Below are positions 15,237 through 23,088 of a stretch of 64,000 nucleotides of DNA, in pieces. The notes beneath the pieces were generated by a model. That model was not told the DNA's origin. It worked only from the letters and a program-made list of their open reading frames with translations, and did not search any database. Location: NCBI RefSeq assembly GCF_012275535.1, contig NZ_JAAVTK010000002.1, positions 271,755-335,754 on the forward strand, in the 5' to 3' direction. The translations under genes were made by a program, and so were the position numbers. The stretch is from Hymenobacter artigasi. GTDB taxonomy: Bacteria; Bacteroidota; Bacteroidia; Cytophagales; Hymenobacteraceae. The stretch's first letter is position 1, and each line of letters starts with the position of its first letter.

Positions 15237-16253
15237 ATGCCCAACACGATTTCAACCGATATCTGCATCATCGGGGCCGGCCCGGTCGGCCTGTTCGCCG
15301 TTTTCGAAGCCGGTTTGCTCAAGCTTCGCTGCCATGTGGTTGATGCGCTGCCCCAGCCCGGGGGCCAGCTCTCCGAAATTTACCCCAAGAAGCCGATTTA
15401 CGACATCCCAGGTTTTCCCGAGATTCTGGCCGGCGACCTCGTCGATAATCTGATGAAGCAGATTGAGCCCTTCCACCCCACCTTCACGCTGGGCGAGCGG
15501 GTGGAGCGGTTTGCCAAGCTCGACGATGGCTCGTTCCAGCTGTTCACCACCGATGGCACCGAAATTCACTGCAAGGCCGTGGCCATTGCCGGCGGCCTGG
15601 GCTCGTTCGAGCCCCGCAAGCCAGCCGTGGAGAACCTGGAAAACTTTGAGGGTGGCAAAGGCGTGCACTACATGGTGCGCGACCCCGAGAGCTTCCGCGA
15701 CAAGAAAATCGTGATTGCCGGCGGCGGCGACTCGGCCCTCGACTGGACCAACTTCCTGGCCAACGTGGCTTCCGATGTCACGCTCGTGCACCGGGGCACC
15801 ACCTTTCGTGGCGCAGCCGACTCGGCCGAAAAAGTGCAGAAGCTGCACGAATCCGGCAAAATCAAGCTCGTGCTCAGCTCCAACGTGACGCACCTGCACG
15901 GCAACGGCACGCTGAAGGAAGTGACCATCACCGGCAACGATGGCAAGGCCGAAACCGTGCCGCTCGACTGCTTCATTCCCCTCTTCGGCCTCACGCCCAA
16001 GCTCGGCCCCATCGGCGAGTGGGGCTTGGAAATTGAGAACGATGCGGTGAAAGTCAACACGCTCGACTACAGCACCTCGTTGCCCGGCGTGTTCGCCATT
16101 GGCGATATCAACACCTACCCCGGCAAGCTCAAGCTCATCCTCTGCGGCTTCCACGAAGCCGCGCTGATGTGCCAGGGGGCGTTCAAGTACATTTACCCCG
16201 ACAAGAAGTACACCCTCAAGTACACGACCGTGAACGGGGCACCCTCTATGTAA
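15237..16253 (+). CDS. Ferredoxin-NADP(+) reductase, thioredoxin-reductase-like type
   Basis: 338 residues. The FAD-binding motif CIIGAGPVGLFAVFEAG is at the start. A second Rossmann motif, IVIAGGGDSALDW, is in the middle for NAD(P)H, and LPGVFAIGDINTYPG near the end contacts FAD. The CxxC redox pair of true thioredoxin reductases is absent, which places it in the ferredoxin reductase subgroup found in Bacteroidota and Chlorobi. The next gene encodes a 2Fe-2S ferredoxin, a natural partner for electron transfer between NADPH and ferredoxin. The start at 15237 follows the promoter at 15174-15204. Confidence 0.9.
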   Translation: MPNTISTDICIIGAGPVGLFAVFEAGLLKLRCHVVDALPQPGGQLSEIYPKKPIYDIPGFPEILAGDLVDNLMKQIEPFHPTFTLGERVERFAKLDDGSFQLFTTDGTEIHCKAVAIAGGLGSFEPRKPAVENLENFEGGKGVHYMVRDPESFRDKKIVIAGGGDSALDWTNFLANVASDVTLVHRGTTFRGAADSAEKVQKLHESGKIKLVLSSNVTHLHGNGTLKEVTITGNDGKAETVPLDCFIPLFGLTPKLGPIGEWGLEIENDAVKVNTLDYSTSLPGVFAIGDINTYPGKLKLILCGFHEAALMCQGAFKYIYPDKKYTLKYTTVNGAPSM

Positions 16254-16328
16254 ATGAGTAAGTGTGTAAATGAGTAAGCAGGCCCAGCCCCTTCCTCATT
16301 TACGCACCTACTCATTTACTCATTTACT
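16251..16328. repeat. Inverted repeat built of AAATGAGT-type units
   Basis: Tandem 'taaatgagta' units at 16250-16283 face complementary 'tactcattta' units at 16294-16328. The first arm contains the stop codon of the reductase gene. The second ends 2 bases before the ferredoxin ATG. The same low-complexity design occurs at 20471-20579. Confidence 0.85.
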
Positions 16329-16330
16329 AT

Positions 16331-16657
16331 ATGGAAGAAGACATCCGCGTCTACGTCGAAGAAGCTCCTGGCCAACGCACCGAACTAGTGGGCCCTACCG
16401 ACATGGGCCTCAGCCTGATGGAGCTGCTGAAAGCCAGTGGCTATGACATTCAGGCCACCTGTGGCGGCATGGCCCTGTGCGCCACCTGCCACGTGGAAGT
16501 ACTGGCCGGCCCCGCCCTACCCGAGCCCGAAGATGCCGAGCTCGACATGCTCGAAACCCTGCCCGTGGTGCACGAAGGCTCGCGCCTGAGCTGCCAGATT
16601 CGCCTCACGCCCCGCGTCGACGGGCTTGTGGTGCGCCTGGCCCCCACGGGCGCTTAG
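16331..16657 (+). CDS. 2Fe-2S ferredoxin, adrenodoxin type
   Basis: 108 residues. It has the adrenodoxin-type cluster ligands: Cys44, Cys50 and Cys53 in CGGMALCATC, and a fourth Cys near 88 in SRLSCQIRL. It is an electron carrier and most probably exchanges electrons with the reductase encoded immediately upstream. The acceptor pathway is not shown by the context. The short acidic loop EPEDAELDMLE is typical of the partner-binding face of this family. Confidence 0.93.
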   Translation: MEEDIRVYVEEAPGQRTELVGPTDMGLSLMELLKASGYDIQATCGGMALCATCHVEVLAGPALPEPEDAELDMLETLPVVHEGSRLSCQIRLTPRVDGLVVRLAPTGA

Positions 16658-16677
16658 CAAAGCCGTTAATCGCCAAC

Positions 16678-16713
16678 AAAAAAGACCGTCAGCTCAGCAT
16701 GACGGTCTTTTTT
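16678..16713. terminator. Bidirectional terminator between convergent genes
   Basis: AAAAAAGACCGTC at 16678-16690 pairs with GACGGTCTTTTTT at 16701-16713. The stem has A and T runs on both sides, so it can end transcription of the ferredoxin gene (plus) and the anti-sigma gene (minus). Confidence 0.92.
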
Positions 16714-16730
16714 ATGATTCAGATGACACC

Positions 16731-16985
16731 TTACCCGGCCGCCACCAACTGCTCGCGCATGCGCTCCTTGGCGGCAGCCGACAACCCCGGGCCGGCCTGC
16801 GCGCGGCCGGCAGCCGAGGCCCGGGCCCATTCGGCAATCAGGATGGATTGCCGGGAGTAGCGCTTGCAATAGGGGCACAGGTGCAGGTGCAGCCACAGGC
16901 TGGCACGTTCGCGCTGCGGCATGGCCGGGTCCTGGCGCTGCTCGATGAGCAGGGTGGCATGCTGGCAGTTGATAAGTCGTAACAT
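16731..16985 (-). CDS. Zinc-finger anti-sigma factor-like protein
   Basis: 84 residues, with a histidine and cysteines in a zf-HC2-like pattern (CQH near residue 7, then HLHLCPYCKRY at about 33-43). This is the zinc-binding anti-sigma fold that clamps ECF sigma factors. There is no transmembrane helix, so it would be a soluble anti-sigma. It begins 9 bases after the ECF sigma gene ends, on the same strand, which is the usual arrangement for a cognate pair. Confidence 0.8.
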   Translation of the reverse strand: MLRLINCQHATLLIEQRQDPAMPQRERASLWLHLHLCPYCKRYSRQSILIAEWARASAAGRAQAGPGLSAAAKERMREQLVAAG

Positions 16986-16994
16986 AGCGAATAG

Positions 16995-17573
16995 TTAGTT
17001 TTTGCCCATGCCGTGTTTTTCGAGGCAGCGCCGCAGCTGCAGCTTGGCCCGATGCACAATAACCCAGTAGTTAGACGACGTGAGGCCCAGTTCCTGACAA
17101 ATTTCTTCGGCCGATAATTCCTCTACGAAGCGCATGGCAAATACGGCACCTTGCTGCGGCGAGAGCCGCTCCTGGCACAGGCGCAGGATTTCGTGCAGCT
17201 CCTGCTGCTCCAGGGCGGCATCGGCCCGGAGCCAGCTGGCGGGGGCCTGCGGGCCGTTCCAGTGGCCGTTGGCGGGGTTGAAATAATCAGCTTCCGTTGC
17301 CCCACCGTCGTGGAGGGCATCGAGGCCAATGTGGGGGGCGCGAGCCTGGCGGCGGTAGTGGTCGATGATTTTGCGGCGCAGAATCACAAACAGCCAGGTC
17401 CGTTCCGAAGCGTCGGCGCGGAAAGTGGCCAGGCTGGCCAGAGCGCTGAGAAAGGTTTCCTGCACCAGCTCTTCGGCGACCTCCGAATCGGAAACGCGGC
17501 TCAGGGCAAAGCGGTAAAGCTCATCGCCGAAGCGGGCGGGCCATTCGGCCGGTACGGGGGTGGCTGGAGTCAT
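16995..17573 (-). CDS. ECF-type RNA polymerase sigma factor
   Basis: 192 residues. Region 2 shows VAEELVQETFLSAL and the DNA-melting segment ERTWLFVILRRKIIDHYRR. Region 4 shows LSPQQGAVFAMRFVEELSAEEICQELGLTSSNYWVIVHRAKLQLR (split across about residues 135-180). A linker of about 40 residues rich in Gly, Asn and Trp joins them. Paired with the downstream zinc-finger anti-sigma gene. Oxidative or envelope stress is a reasonable guess for the signal, but nothing here proves it. Confidence 0.93.
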   Translation of the reverse strand: MTPATPVPAEWPARFGDELYRFALSRVSDSEVAEELVQETFLSALASLATFRADASERTWLFVILRRKIIDHYRRQARAPHIGLDALHDGGATEADYFNPANGHWNGPQAPASWLRADAALEQQELHEILRLCQERLSPQQGAVFAMRFVEELSAEEICQELGLTSSNYWVIVHRAKLQLRRCLEKHGMGKN

Positions 17574-17637
17574 GCGGAGCGACGGCTGAACGGGTTGAGT
17601 CGCACCACAATATTACGCTTCGCTTAGTGAGCAGTAG

Positions 17638-17657
17638 CGCGGACTTTGCCGTCCGCG
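17638..17657. repeat. Short palindrome related to the 18624-18708 element
   Basis: CGCGGAC-TTTGCC-GTCCGCG is preceded by GTAG. The design matches one arm of the inverted repeat at 18624-18708 (CGCGAAC-TTTGTA-GTTCGCG) with compensating base changes. It lies 2 bases from the stop codon of the DUF1223 gene. Confidence 0.7.
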
Positions 17658-17659
17658 TA

Positions 17660-18430
17660 CTATTCACTCACTACCGACGCAGTGGCCACGCCCACAATGC
17701 GGCGCGAAGCAATTTCCTGCACCAGCGCTACTACCCGCAGATTGGGGCGCTTCCAGCCAGCGGCCAGGGTGAAGGCCGGCGAGGCAGTGAAGGAGCCGTC
17801 GGCCCCTACCCTGCCCAGCGGCAGCAGCTGCCGCACCACGGCGGCGTGGTGCAGCAGCAGGCCCGCATTTTCGCCACGGCCAATCTGCGAAGCCAGCCCG
17901 CTTTCGGTGATGGCCAGCAGCACCTCGGTAGCAGCGGTGCCGGCCGGCAGGCTGCTTACCCGCACCTGTGCGCTACTACTTAAAACTGCCACCGACACCG
18001 CCGCCTGCGGCATTTTGGCAGCCTTGGATACGGCAGCCACCAAATCGGCAGCGCGACTGCCCACCAACTCGTAGCGACCATTTACCACGGCCTGGGGCGT
18101 GTAGGAACCTGTTCCGAAACCGGTGGCGTACTGCCGCTGCCGCGCGGTGTAGGCCGGGGCCGAAAAGCCATCCTTCCACCCCAGCCGGTTCCAGTAGTCG
18201 ACGTGCTCGCCCAAGGCAATGACTTCGACGCCGGGTACCGCCTGGGTCCGGGCCAGCTCGCGCAGGGCCGCATCGGCGGCCGGGCAGCTGGAGCAGCCTT
18301 CGGACGTGAACAGCTCGACCACCACGGGCACCCGGCCGGCCCCCGCGAAGGGGCCCACGGGCCGCACCGGCACCGGTGCCGCCCAACTGCCCAGCATCGG
18401 AACGGCCAACAACCAGTTTAATGCTTTCAT
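17660..18430 (-). CDS. DUF1223 family thioredoxin-fold protein, probably exported
   Basis: 256 residues from the ATG at 18430. A weak signal peptide is followed by VVELFTSEGCSSCPAADAAL, the hallmark of DUF1223, whose CxxC pair sits where thioredoxins carry theirs. HVDYWNRLGWKDGFS and YTPQAVVNGRYELVGS are further family blocks. The function of DUF1223 is not established as far as I know; the CxxC suggests redox chemistry in the periplasm. It shares strand with the sigma/anti-sigma pair downstream but is separated by about 90 bases and a palindrome. Confidence 0.85.
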   Translation of the reverse strand: MKALNWLLAVPMLGSWAAPVPVRPVGPFAGAGRVPVVVELFTSEGCSSCPAADAALRELARTQAVPGVEVIALGEHVDYWNRLGWKDGFSAPAYTARQRQYATGFGTGSYTPQAVVNGRYELVGSRAADLVAAVSKAAKMPQAAVSVAVLSSSAQVRVSSLPAGTAATEVLLAITESGLASQIGRGENAGLLLHHAAVVRQLLPLGRVGADGSFTASPAFTLAAGWKRPNLRVVALVQEIASRRIVGVATASVVSE

Positions 18431-18533
18431 AACAACCAAAAATAGCTAACGCAAAGGCTGCCAGCCGCAGACGCGGCCACCACCTCCCCTGCCCGGCCAG
18501 ACGCCGCGCGGGCACCGACCTTACACGCCATGC

Positions 18534-18572
18534 AAAAAAAGCCCCCGGCTCGCCGGGGCGCGCTGGGGGCTT
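18534..18572 (-). terminator. Rho-independent terminator (minus strand)
   Basis: On the minus strand AAGCCCCC pairs with GGGGGCTT and is followed by a run of seven T (AAAAAAA at 18534-18540 on plus). It lies about 280 bases downstream of the NTF2-like gene, the only minus-strand gene it could serve. Confidence 0.75.
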
Positions 18573-18623
18573 ATCAGGGATTCAGTAATCGGATTTGGGT
18601 ACAGTTCATGAGGCCAGCAGGCA

Positions 18624-18708
18624 GTAGCGCGAACTTTGTAGTTCGCGTCCCCGCGCCATCAGAGCCGTTCTAATGGCGCGGGGACGCGAACTACAAAGTT
18701 CGCGCTAC
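18624..18708. repeat. Perfect 36-bp inverted repeat with nested palindromes
   Basis: 18624-18659 and 18673-18708 are exact reverse complements with a 13-base loop. Each arm also folds on itself through CGCGAAC-TTTGTA-GTTCGCG. It can form either one long hairpin or two small ones. No coding sequence overlaps it. Confidence 0.92.
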
Positions 18709-18850
18709 GTGTATACGAACCTGAAAAACCGCTCTAAGTAGTCAGTAATCAGTAGTCAGACAGGAATCAATAAAATGATTTTTAGATAGCTGAAATCTGA
18801 TGACTGACGACCTGCTCAGGCTGCGCTTTGGAAGCCGCAGGCGGCCAGCA

Positions 18851-19801
18851 CTATTGGGCGCGCTTGGGGGGAACCTGGCCGGTGGTGCCCGCCGCCGGCA
18901 CGGCCGGCGAGGGGGCCGCCGGGGCAGCAGTTGCGGCCGCGCCGGCAATGGGCACTAAGTCGAACATCTCCAAGGCAATACGCCAGCTGGCATCGGCCTC
19001 ACGGCGCCAGATGCGCAGGAAAGTGCCGTTTTCCTCGGGGTGGTTGGTGCTGGCCGGGCGGTGCAGCGAGCCCACCACATAGCCCAAATCGCCGGCGGCG
19101 GCCAGGTAGCCGGTATTGGCAATGAACAGGTAGCCCCCGTCGATGGACTTCATGTTGGCTGAGGCCGCCGCGCCCTGCATCATCGACAGGCCCGAGCGGT
19201 AGAGGCGGGCTTCGGCGCTCAGGTATTGCTGGTAGGTGGCACCGGGCTTCATGAGCTCGGCGGTGGCAAATTTGCTATCCACTTCGAGCACAATGTTGGA
19301 CGGCGCGGTGCTGGGCGTGGCGGCGGCGGCCATCAGGCGGGGCCGGGCCACGGTGGCCACCTGCGAAGGCACGGCCCCAATGCGCTCAATGCTCATATCA
19401 ACCGCGAATTTCCACCGCCCATCGAGCTGCTTGCGCCATACAGTCACGTACTCGCCGGTCGAAACCGGGCGGTTGTTTTGCAGCATGGTCCAGGGGCCGG
19501 TGGTGTAGCCCAAGTCGCCCGACTGCGCGGCATCGGCCAGCACCGGGTACCAGGTAAGCTTGCTGCCGGGGCGCGAGGGCCGCGTACGCCACACCTCCTG
19601 GGCGTTGGCCAGCTTGCCGTTTTCGGTGACCAGGGAGGTGGGGGAGCTGTTGGCCAGAAACGCCGCTTCCGTACTTGTTTGCGTAGCTTGAGCTGCAAAT
19701 GCTATTTCGGCCGCCACTACTGCCTCGTGGGGCAGCTGGGCAAAGGCAGCCATTGGCAGCAGAAGGGCAACCGTAGCGGCTATAGTCAACTTATTCTTCA
19801 T
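18851..19801 (-). CDS. Secreted protein with two NTF2/SnoaL-like (DUF4440-type) repeats
   Basis: 316 residues from the ATG at 19801. The signal peptide MKNKLTIAATVALLLPMAAF ends near AFA. Two related halves follow, at about 28-150 and 175-300. Both contain a block of the form 'GDLGYTTGPW' / 'GDLGYVVGSL' and later 'VWRKQLDGRWKFAVDM' / 'IWRREADASWRIALEM'. That is the pattern of DUF4440/SnoaL-like cone-fold proteins. The tail is Ala/Pro-rich. Ligand and activity are unknown. The cone fold is used both for enzymes and for binding, and no catalytic Asp/His set stands out. Confidence 0.8.
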   Translation of the reverse strand: MKNKLTIAATVALLLPMAAFAQLPHEAVVAAEIAFAAQATQTSTEAAFLANSSPTSLVTENGKLANAQEVWRTRPSRPGSKLTWYPVLADAAQSGDLGYTTGPWTMLQNNRPVSTGEYVTVWRKQLDGRWKFAVDMSIERIGAVPSQVATVARPRLMAAAATPSTAPSNIVLEVDSKFATAELMKPGATYQQYLSAEARLYRSGLSMMQGAAASANMKSIDGGYLFIANTGYLAAAGDLGYVVGSLHRPASTNHPEENGTFLRIWRREADASWRIALEMFDLVPIAGAAATAAPAAPSPAVPAAGTTGQVPPKRAQ

Positions 19802-19974
19802 AAGGTCACAAGTAAAGTTAATTCCAGCTACTAAGGTACGCGGTCCGGTATAATTATACTTTTGGTACAATTTTCACTTCCCCTTTCTATACCGAACTTG
19901 CGGCCCTATTGGCCTAGCTGGGCCGGTTTTGGCTTTTTGACGCTCTTGCTTTATTCGTTTTTTTCCTTGTTTTT

Positions 19975-20481
19975 ATGAAATTATCAGACCTCACTGCCCG
20001 AGCGCGCCGCATTCGCCTGGTGCTCACCGATTGCGACGGCGTGCTGACCGATGGCGGGGTGTACTATTCCGAGCGGGGCGAGGAAATGAAGCGGTTCAAT
20101 ATCCGCGACGGCATGGGTGTGGAACGCCTGCGCAACCACGGCATCCTGACGGGCATTATGACGGGCGAAATGTCGCCGTCGGTACGTACCCGCGCCGCCA
20201 AGCTGCGCATCGAGGAGTTGCACCTGGGCATCAAGGACAAGCCCACCTGCCTGCACGAAATCCTGGCCCGCACCGGCCTGACGGCCGAGGAAGTGGCCTT
20301 CATCGGTGACGATACCAACGATGTGGAGATTCTGGGTCTGGTCGGCCTGTCGGCCTGTCCCGGCGATGCCACGTCCTTTGCCCGCGCCGTGGCCGACTTT
20401 CACTGCCAGACGGCCGGCGGCCACGGCTGCTTCCGCGAGCTGGCCGAATTCATCATCGCAGCGCAAGCGGTAAATGAGTAA
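19975..20481 (+). CDS. kdsC: KdsC-type HAD phosphatase (3-deoxy-D-manno-octulosonate 8-phosphate phosphatase)
   Basis: 168 residues. The HAD motif 1 is LTDCDGVLTDGGVYY and motif 3/4 is EVAFIGDDTNDVEIL. RDGMGVERLRNHGILTGIMTGE is typical of the tetrameric KdsC subfamily. It removes phosphate from KDO 8-phosphate on the way to lipopolysaccharide KDO. No other KDO gene is nearby. The last residues (VNE) and the stop codon are encoded by the first unit of the inverted repeat that follows, so the native C-terminus may have been altered by that repeat. Confidence 0.9.
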   Translation: MKLSDLTARARRIRLVLTDCDGVLTDGGVYYSERGEEMKRFNIRDGMGVERLRNHGILTGIMTGEMSPSVRTRAAKLRIEELHLGIKDKPTCLHEILARTGLTAEEVAFIGDDTNDVEILGLVGLSACPGDATSFARAVADFHCQTAGGHGCFRELAEFIIAAQAVNE

Positions 20482-20579
20482 ATGGGTAAATGAGTAAATG
20501 GGTAAATGAGTAATGTGGCGCCAACACATAAAATTTTCACTTTACTCATTTACTCATTTACTCATTTACTCATTTACCA
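20471..20579. repeat. Inverted repeat of tandem AAATGAGT/AAATGGGT units
   Basis: About five 8-base units at 20471-20513 face complementary units at 20542-20579. It lies between convergent kdsC and the LuxR-type regulator gene and touches both gene ends. The units have no spacers, so this is not a CRISPR array. Confidence 0.88.
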
Positions 20580-20580
20580 C

Positions 20581-21231
20581 CTATTCCGGCAGCAGGCCCT
20601 GGCGGGCGGCCAGCTTGATGAGGGCGGCCGTGTTGCGGGTCTGGGTTTTTTCCATGATGTTCTGGCGGTGGGTTTCCACGGTGCGCTTGCTGGTGAACAG
20701 GCGCAGGGCGATTTCGGCGTTGGTGAGGCCTTCGCCCACCAGGCTCAGCACCTCCATTTCGCGCTTGCTGAGGCCCAGGCTTAGGCGGGCAACAGTGCCG
20801 TCAATGGGCTGGGCCAGGCGCAGCCGGTTCAGCAACGCCAGGCCGAGGCCCGAACATAAAAACGGGCGGCCGGCCGCCACCGTGCCCAGGCTGTGCAAAA
20901 GCTCCGGCAGCAGCGCCGATTTCAGGATGTAGCCATTGGCCCCCAAATCGAAGGCGCGGACCACGTAGCGCTCGTTGGTGAGCTCGCCCCGGGCGAGCAC
21001 GCGCAGCTGGGGGTACTGCTCGCGCAGGGCCGCTAGCACCGCGAAGGCATCGGGACCGGGCAGGCTCAGGTCGAGCAGCACAACCGTGGGGCTCAGGATG
21101 GGTAGTTGGGCCAGCAGCTCCTCGCCCGTCGTGGCTTCGCCCACTATTTCGAGGCCTATGGCAGCTCCCAACCCAATGCGCAGCTCCTCGCGGGTGAGCG
21201 TATCGCCATCGGTAAGTAGCAAACGAATCAT
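20581..21231 (-). CDS. NarL/FixJ-type response regulator with altered receiver
   Basis: 216 residues: receiver domain (about 1-120) and LuxR-type HTH (about 150-210, LSKREMEVLSLVGEGLTNAE and LFTSKRTVETHRQNIMEKTQ). The phospho-acceptor Asp54 (LLDLSLP) and the Lys of GYILKS are present. The N-terminal acidic pair reads DGD instead of DD, and the conserved Thr/Ser after strand 4 is missing (VLARGE). Phosphorylation may therefore be altered. It is transcribed away from a close paralogue at 21497, and there is no kinase gene beside either. Confidence 0.9.
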   Translation of the reverse strand: MIRLLLTDGDTLTREELRIGLGAAIGLEIVGEATTGEELLAQLPILSPTVVLLDLSLPGPDAFAVLAALREQYPQLRVLARGELTNERYVVRAFDLGANGYILKSALLPELLHSLGTVAAGRPFLCSGLGLALLNRLRLAQPIDGTVARLSLGLSKREMEVLSLVGEGLTNAEIALRLFTSKRTVETHRQNIMEKTQTRNTAALIKLAARQGLLPE

Positions 21232-21496
21232 GAACGGGGAAAAAGGTAGAGCGGGCAGCTGAAAGATATCAAATTCTCAGCCTACAAATTAGTAAAATGA
21301 GAATAAACAACCCGAAATTACCCTTTTTGCTAAGCTCAACTATAGCCATTGCAACAAAAGCAGTATAAATCCCTTCAAAATGCCGGATTAATCCGGGCGA
21401 TTTAGTACTAATACGTAGTCCCGGGTCTCGTACATTCCAAGTTCCCAACTTTGTTGCGCGCCGGCCGTTTTGCCTAGTTCAAACTATCTTCCAGCT
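21232..21496. other. Divergent promoter region between two paralogous regulators
   Basis: The 265-base region is AT-richer in its middle (21270-21380) and must hold the promoters of both regulators. I could not assign boxes with confidence. Cross-regulation of the paralogues from this shared region is plausible. Confidence 0.4.
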
Positions 21497-22153
21497 ATGA
21501 CACGACTACTTCTTGCCGATGACCACACCATCCTGCGTGATGGCATACGGGCCCTGCTCTCTGCCGAACCGGACCTCGATGTGGTGGGCGAAGCCAGCAA
21601 CGGGGCCGAAGTGCTGGCCCTGCTCGAAACCACGCCCGTAGACGTGGTGCTGATGGACGTGCAGATGCCCGTGCTCGACGGCTTTGCCACCATGCCGGAG
21701 TTGCGCCTGCGCTTCCCCGAGGTGCGCGTTCTGGTGCTCACCATGCTCGACCACGAAAACTACGTGGCCCGCATGCTGGAAGCCGGCGCGCTGGGCTATG
21801 TGCTCAAGAATGCGGCCATCAGCGAAATCACCCACGCTATTCGCACTGTGGCGGCGGGCAACCCATTTTTGTGCACCGAAATTGGCCTGAACATGCTTTA
21901 TAAGGCCGTGGCCCAACGCCCGGGCACCGAAGACTCGACCGCCGAAGGCCACTCCGGGGCCGACCTCACGGCCCGCGAGTTGGAAGTGCTCAAGCTCATT
22001 GCCGAGGGCCTGACCAACGGCGAAATCGCCGATAAGCTCTTCACCAGCAAGCGCACCATCGAAACCCACCGCCAGAACATCATCGCCAAAACCCAGGCTA
22101 AAAACACCGCCGCCCTCATCAAGCTGGCCGTAAGCCGGGGGCTGATTTCTTGA
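21497..22153 (+). CDS. NarL/FixJ-type response regulator
   Basis: 218 residues from the ATG at 21497. The receiver is canonical: Asp8-Asp9 (LLADDHT), Asp54 (LMDVQMP), Thr in VLVLTML and Lys in GYVLKN. The C-terminal LuxR-type HTH (LTARELEVLKLIAEGLTNGE) is nearly identical to that of the divergent paralogue, including LFTSKRTIETHRQNIIAKTQ. The two probably recognise similar DNA sites. The TGA stop codon lies at the first base of an inverted repeat. Confidence 0.93.
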   Translation: MTRLLLADDHTILRDGIRALLSAEPDLDVVGEASNGAEVLALLETTPVDVVLMDVQMPVLDGFATMPELRLRFPEVRVLVLTMLDHENYVARMLEAGALGYVLKNAAISEITHAIRTVAAGNPFLCTEIGLNMLYKAVAQRPGTEDSTAEGHSGADLTARELEVLKLIAEGLTNGEIADKLFTSKRTIETHRQNIIAKTQAKNTAALIKLAVSRGLIS

Positions 22154-22264
22154 GTTAAGAGTTAAGAGTTAAGTTCGTCGCAGAACGACTGACAACAACC
22201 ATTACAGCTTGATATTTAACTTTTAATTCCTAACTCATAACTTTTAACTCTTAACTCTTAACTC
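22152..22264. repeat. Perfect 21-bp inverted repeat of GAGTTAA units
   Basis: GAGTTAAGAGTTAAGAGTTA at 22152-22172 is complementary to 22244-22264. It lies between convergent genes. Both genes end in TGA whose G and A belong to the repeat arm, so the repeat forms the stop codons on each side. Confidence 0.9.
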
Positions 22265-22979
22265 AATTAAGCATTCCGCCGATGGTGCCGATGGTGAGGG
22301 CGACGATAACCGTGTTGAAGATGAAGGCGATGAGGCCGTGGAGCAGGGCGGCGCGGCGCAGCTCGCGGTTGCCGATGCCAATGTCGGCGGTTTGGGCCGT
22401 CATGCCGATGATGAAGGAAAAGTAGGCGAAGTCCACGTAGTTGGGCGTGAGTTTGGAGCCCTGGTCCTGGCCCTGGTCGTCGGGGAATATCAGGCCGCCG
22501 GTGTCCTGGCCGGTGTCCTCATCGGCGTCGTAATAGGTGTGGGCATAGCGCAGCGTGAACACGAGGTGCACCAGCGTCCAGGCCAGCACCACGGCGGCTA
22601 CGCTCAGCACTACGTGCAGCACGCGCAGGTCTTTCGAAATACCTTTGAGTGAGCCCATCAGGCCCACTACGGCCCCCAGGCTGGCCATGGCCGCGCCCAC
22701 CACCAGCACGAAGGCCTGGGTGCGGGGCAGGTCTTCGGAAGCGGCTACGCGGCGCATGTCGTCGGTGTCGGCCTGCCACATGCCCAGCATTATCAGCGCC
22801 AAGTCGGTGGCCGCAAAGCCCACCCAGCCCACCACCACGCGGGCCAGGGTGCCCAGCAGGTGCGGGGCCGCCAGCGCCCCCGCAATGCCAACTATTACGG
22901 CCAGGGCCAGCCGCCAGCGCACATCCATTGTTCGCGCCCAGCTCATTGGCCGGGTGCCTGTTGCCTTGGTTTTATTCAT
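22263..22979 (-). CDS. DUF1345 family membrane protein
   Basis: 238 residues from the ATG at 22979. About five hydrophobic helices are visible (around 25-45, 46-68, 85-110, 120-145, 205-235). Family blocks include DTDDMRRVAASEDLPR and the strongly conserved LTPNYVDFAYFSFIIGMTAQTADI-type segment near 170-195, here LTPNYVDFAYFSFIIGMTAQ. An acidic insert (DADEDTGQDTGG) sits in the loop before it. The function of DUF1345 is unknown to me; it resembles a small channel or transporter. Confidence 0.88.
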   Translation of the reverse strand: MNKTKATGTRPMSWARTMDVRWRLALAVIVGIAGALAAPHLLGTLARVVVGWVGFAATDLALIMLGMWQADTDDMRRVAASEDLPRTQAFVLVVGAAMASLGAVVGLMGSLKGISKDLRVLHVVLSVAAVVLAWTLVHLVFTLRYAHTYYDADEDTGQDTGGLIFPDDQGQDQGSKLTPNYVDFAYFSFIIGMTAQTADIGIGNRELRRAALLHGLIAFIFNTVIVALTIGTIGGMLN

Positions 22980-23088
22980 TTGGCTGCCAAGGTAGCGCGG
23001 CTTGGCCAATGCCCACGCCGCAGCCCTTGGTGGCCGGAATAGTTGCCACGCCGTAAGCAAATGCATCTTTCCGCTGTTATTTCGCCCT

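Noticed and set aside
20471..20579. CRISPR-like array
   Set aside because: The 8-base units are contiguous without unique spacers and are mirrored as an inverted repeat; no cas genes exist in the window.
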